Assembly (NCBI GenBank): GCA_028293405.1
Contig: JAQGOW010000460.1
Coordinates: forward strand, 1-7,096
DNA: 7,096 nucleotides
Reading direction: 5' to 3'
From: Verrucomicrobiales bacterium
Lineage (GTDB): Bacteria > Verrucomicrobiota > Verrucomicrobiia > Limisphaerales > Palsa-1400
Under the pieces are notes generated by a model. That model saw only the letters and a program-made list of their open reading frames with translations. It was not told where the DNA came from and did not search any database. Positions 5,764 through 7,096 of this stretch are shown here, piece after piece. How positions within the stretch are numbered: position 1 is the stretch's first letter; every line of letters starts with the position of its first letter. The position numbers and the translations under genes are program-made.

Positions 5764-7096
5764 TTAGTTGTCGTACGACGCCAAAGCGGTGCGGGTGACA
5801 CGGAACGACTGGTTCGTGGTTGTGTTCGCGGCGGTCGCCGAACCGCTATTGTAAACGGCGTTGACGCCCGTCCCGTTCGTGCTCCAGTTCACAAGATCGC
5901 CACTGGATTCCACGCGATAGGTGCCGCCTTCAGTCGCCGCCCAAACAAGACTCACGACGTTGTTGCTCACCACTGGCGTCGACATCCGCAACTCAGCGCT
6001 GGCCGCGCCGACGAAATTTGTCGTCACGCTTTCCGTGATACTCGCGACAGTGTTACCGGTGGGATTTCCATAAAATGCGCGCCCGATGTTATAGGGATAC
6101 GCTGGAGCGCCGGTTGAGGTGATTGCAACGAAATACGCCCACGTGCCGTTCGGGAACTCAGGGGTCACGCAATAACGCGCGTTGTATTCGTTCAAATCGA
6201 AATCAACGCCCAAAGTTTTGCCGAGATCACCGAGATAGTCGTTGTCCTCAATATAGCGTCCGAGTGGATACGTGGTGCTGATCGCCGGACCATACTCAGT
6301 GGACAACAACGTTGCCGAACGGTTGTAGGCGCGCGCAGCCCACAGCGGCAGATTCGTCCGCCCCGTCACCGTCAAATTTTGCGTCCCGTTGTTCCCATTG
6401 CGAATCACAAAACCCGAAATCATCCGCCGCACGCCGCTGTTCGCATTCGTCGGGTCGGAATAACCATAGGGGCCATAAATCGGCAGACCATCGCGCACCC
6501 AGGCGACGATCGGCGAATGTTGCGTCGCCACGTTCGTGCTCTCTTTGTAAAAATTGCTCGCGGCGGTGAAATCAACGTGATCGCCGAGCTGATAACGCAA
6601 TGCAATCGGATTTGCGTGATAGTGATGATTCGCGCCGGCTTGATGGGCCAACGCAGCATCAAACGTCACTCCTTCGTTCACGTAGGCATCGCGATTCCAA
6701 TTTCCCGTGCCCGAGACCTCCGTCGTGCCGTTCCAATAAAACGCATCGCGATTATCGAAGAGCGACACGCCGTTAACAAAATATCCAACCGCGCCAAGGC
6801 CGGTCAGCGTTTTGGTCACTGGGATCGTTGGCGTGCGAGGAAATCGATAAATCGTCTTCGTGTTCGCGGGGTAATTTGGAAAAAGCTGCGTCTTCGCGGC
6901 GTTGAGATACCACGGCCCCATCACATAACTCGCCAACCCGCTCGTATGAATATAGACCCAGTTCGCCGAATAACTAACGTCATGCACGCCCGCGTAGGCG
7001 GCAACGGACTGCACGCCCGAACCACGGCTCCACGTCGTGACCGCGTTGCCGGAGTTTTGATCCGCGACCGTTTGATAGATGCGTGCGTATCGCCCG
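5764..7096 (-). CDS. YHYH-domain protein, paralogue of the next gene, 5' end outside the window
   Basis: The frame is open to the right edge (reads GRYARIYQ from 7095), so the GTG at 7014 is internal and the true start and probable signal peptide lie beyond 7096. From GRYARIY it aligns along its whole length with residues 36-486 of the neighbouring YHYH protein: VTTWS, VMGPW, NPIALRYQLGD, HSPIVAWVRDGLPIYGPYGY, YLGDLGK, CVTPEFPNG and GGTYRVESS. The signature reads HHYH (codons at 6616-6627) rather than YHYH. The gene stops at ASYDN, where the paralogue continues from AAYDS into an extra Ig-like domain of about 100 residues. The equivalent of paralogue C70 is alanine, leaving a single cysteine (in YCVTPEF). 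This looks like a tandem duplication followed by divergence and gain or loss of the last domain. Its role is unknown; secretion is inferred from the paralogue. It is likely the first or an early gene of the transcript that includes the second YHYH gene. Confidence 0.86.
   Translation of the reverse strand, partial: GRYARIYQTVADQNSGNAVTTWSRGSGVQSVAAYAGVHDVSYSANWVYIHTSGLASYVMGPWYLNAAKTQLFPNYPANTKTIYRFPRTPTIPVTKTLTGLGAVGYFVNGVSLFDNRDAFYWNGTTEVSGTGNWNRDAYVNEGVTFDAALAHQAGANHHYHANPIALRYQLGDHVDFTAASNFYKESTNVATQHSPIVAWVRDGLPIYGPYGYSDPTNANSGVRRMISGFVIRNGNNGTQNLTVTGRTNLPLWAARAYNRSATLLSTEYGPAISTTYPLGRYIEDNDYLGDLGKTLGVDFDLNEYNARYCVTPEFPNGTWAYFVAITSTGAPAYPYNIGRAFYGNPTGNTVASITESVTTNFVGAASAELRMSTPVVSNNVVSLVWAATEGGTYRVESSGDLVNWSTNGTGVNAVYNSGSATAANTTTNQSFRVTRTALASYDN

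Noticed and set aside
5770..5779. Perfect palindrome GTCGTACGAC
   Set aside because: It lies in the last codons of the YHYH gene; a single 10-bp palindrome in coding sequence is expected by chance and has no spacer or flanking operator features.

Overview
The window reads as moderate-GC chromosomal DNA from a Gram-negative bacterium, most likely Verrucomicrobiota. The main clue is the short secreted module in both YHYH proteins, 'GGTYRVESS..' followed by 'W.TN', which I associate with verrucomicrobial exported proteins. Planctomycetota or a related group is possible; nothing here is a phylogenetic marker, so the assignment is an inference. Coding is dense: no gap exceeds 70 bases, and I see no tRNA, rRNA, CRISPR array, insertion sequence or phage gene.

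Layout. The plus strand carries only the 3' part of an AI-2E-family membrane permease gene (to 1153). Its soluble tail looks like a degenerate cobalamin-binding module. It converges, with 5 bases between, on a block of four minus-strand genes. In transcription order these are: a YHYH-domain secreted protein cut by the right edge (7096 to 5764); a second, paralogous YHYH protein with an extra C-terminal domain (5714 to 3936); a strong intrinsic-terminator hairpin (about 3920 to 3885); an exported protein fusing an MbnP-like copper-binding domain to a MauG/MbnH-like di-heme peroxidase domain (3875 to 2130); and a metallo-beta-lactamase-fold hydrolase (2061 to 1159).

How they may work together. 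In methanotrophs MbnP and MbnH are separate proteins: the di-heme enzyme MbnH oxidises a tryptophan of MbnP to kynurenine, which helps MbnP bind copper. Here both parts lie in one 581-residue exported polypeptide, in the order of the usual mbnP-mbnH gene pair, so enzyme and substrate would be linked in cis. The two secreted, His/Tyr/Trp-rich YHYH proteins just upstream are candidates for the same extracytoplasmic metal or oxidation system, but that link rests on gene order alone. The hydrolase and the permease may be unrelated neighbours.

Most worth a second look: the MbnP-MbnH fusion, the terminator placed 16 bases before its start codon, the YHYH tandem duplication with a domain difference, and the permease fused to a B12-domain-like tail.
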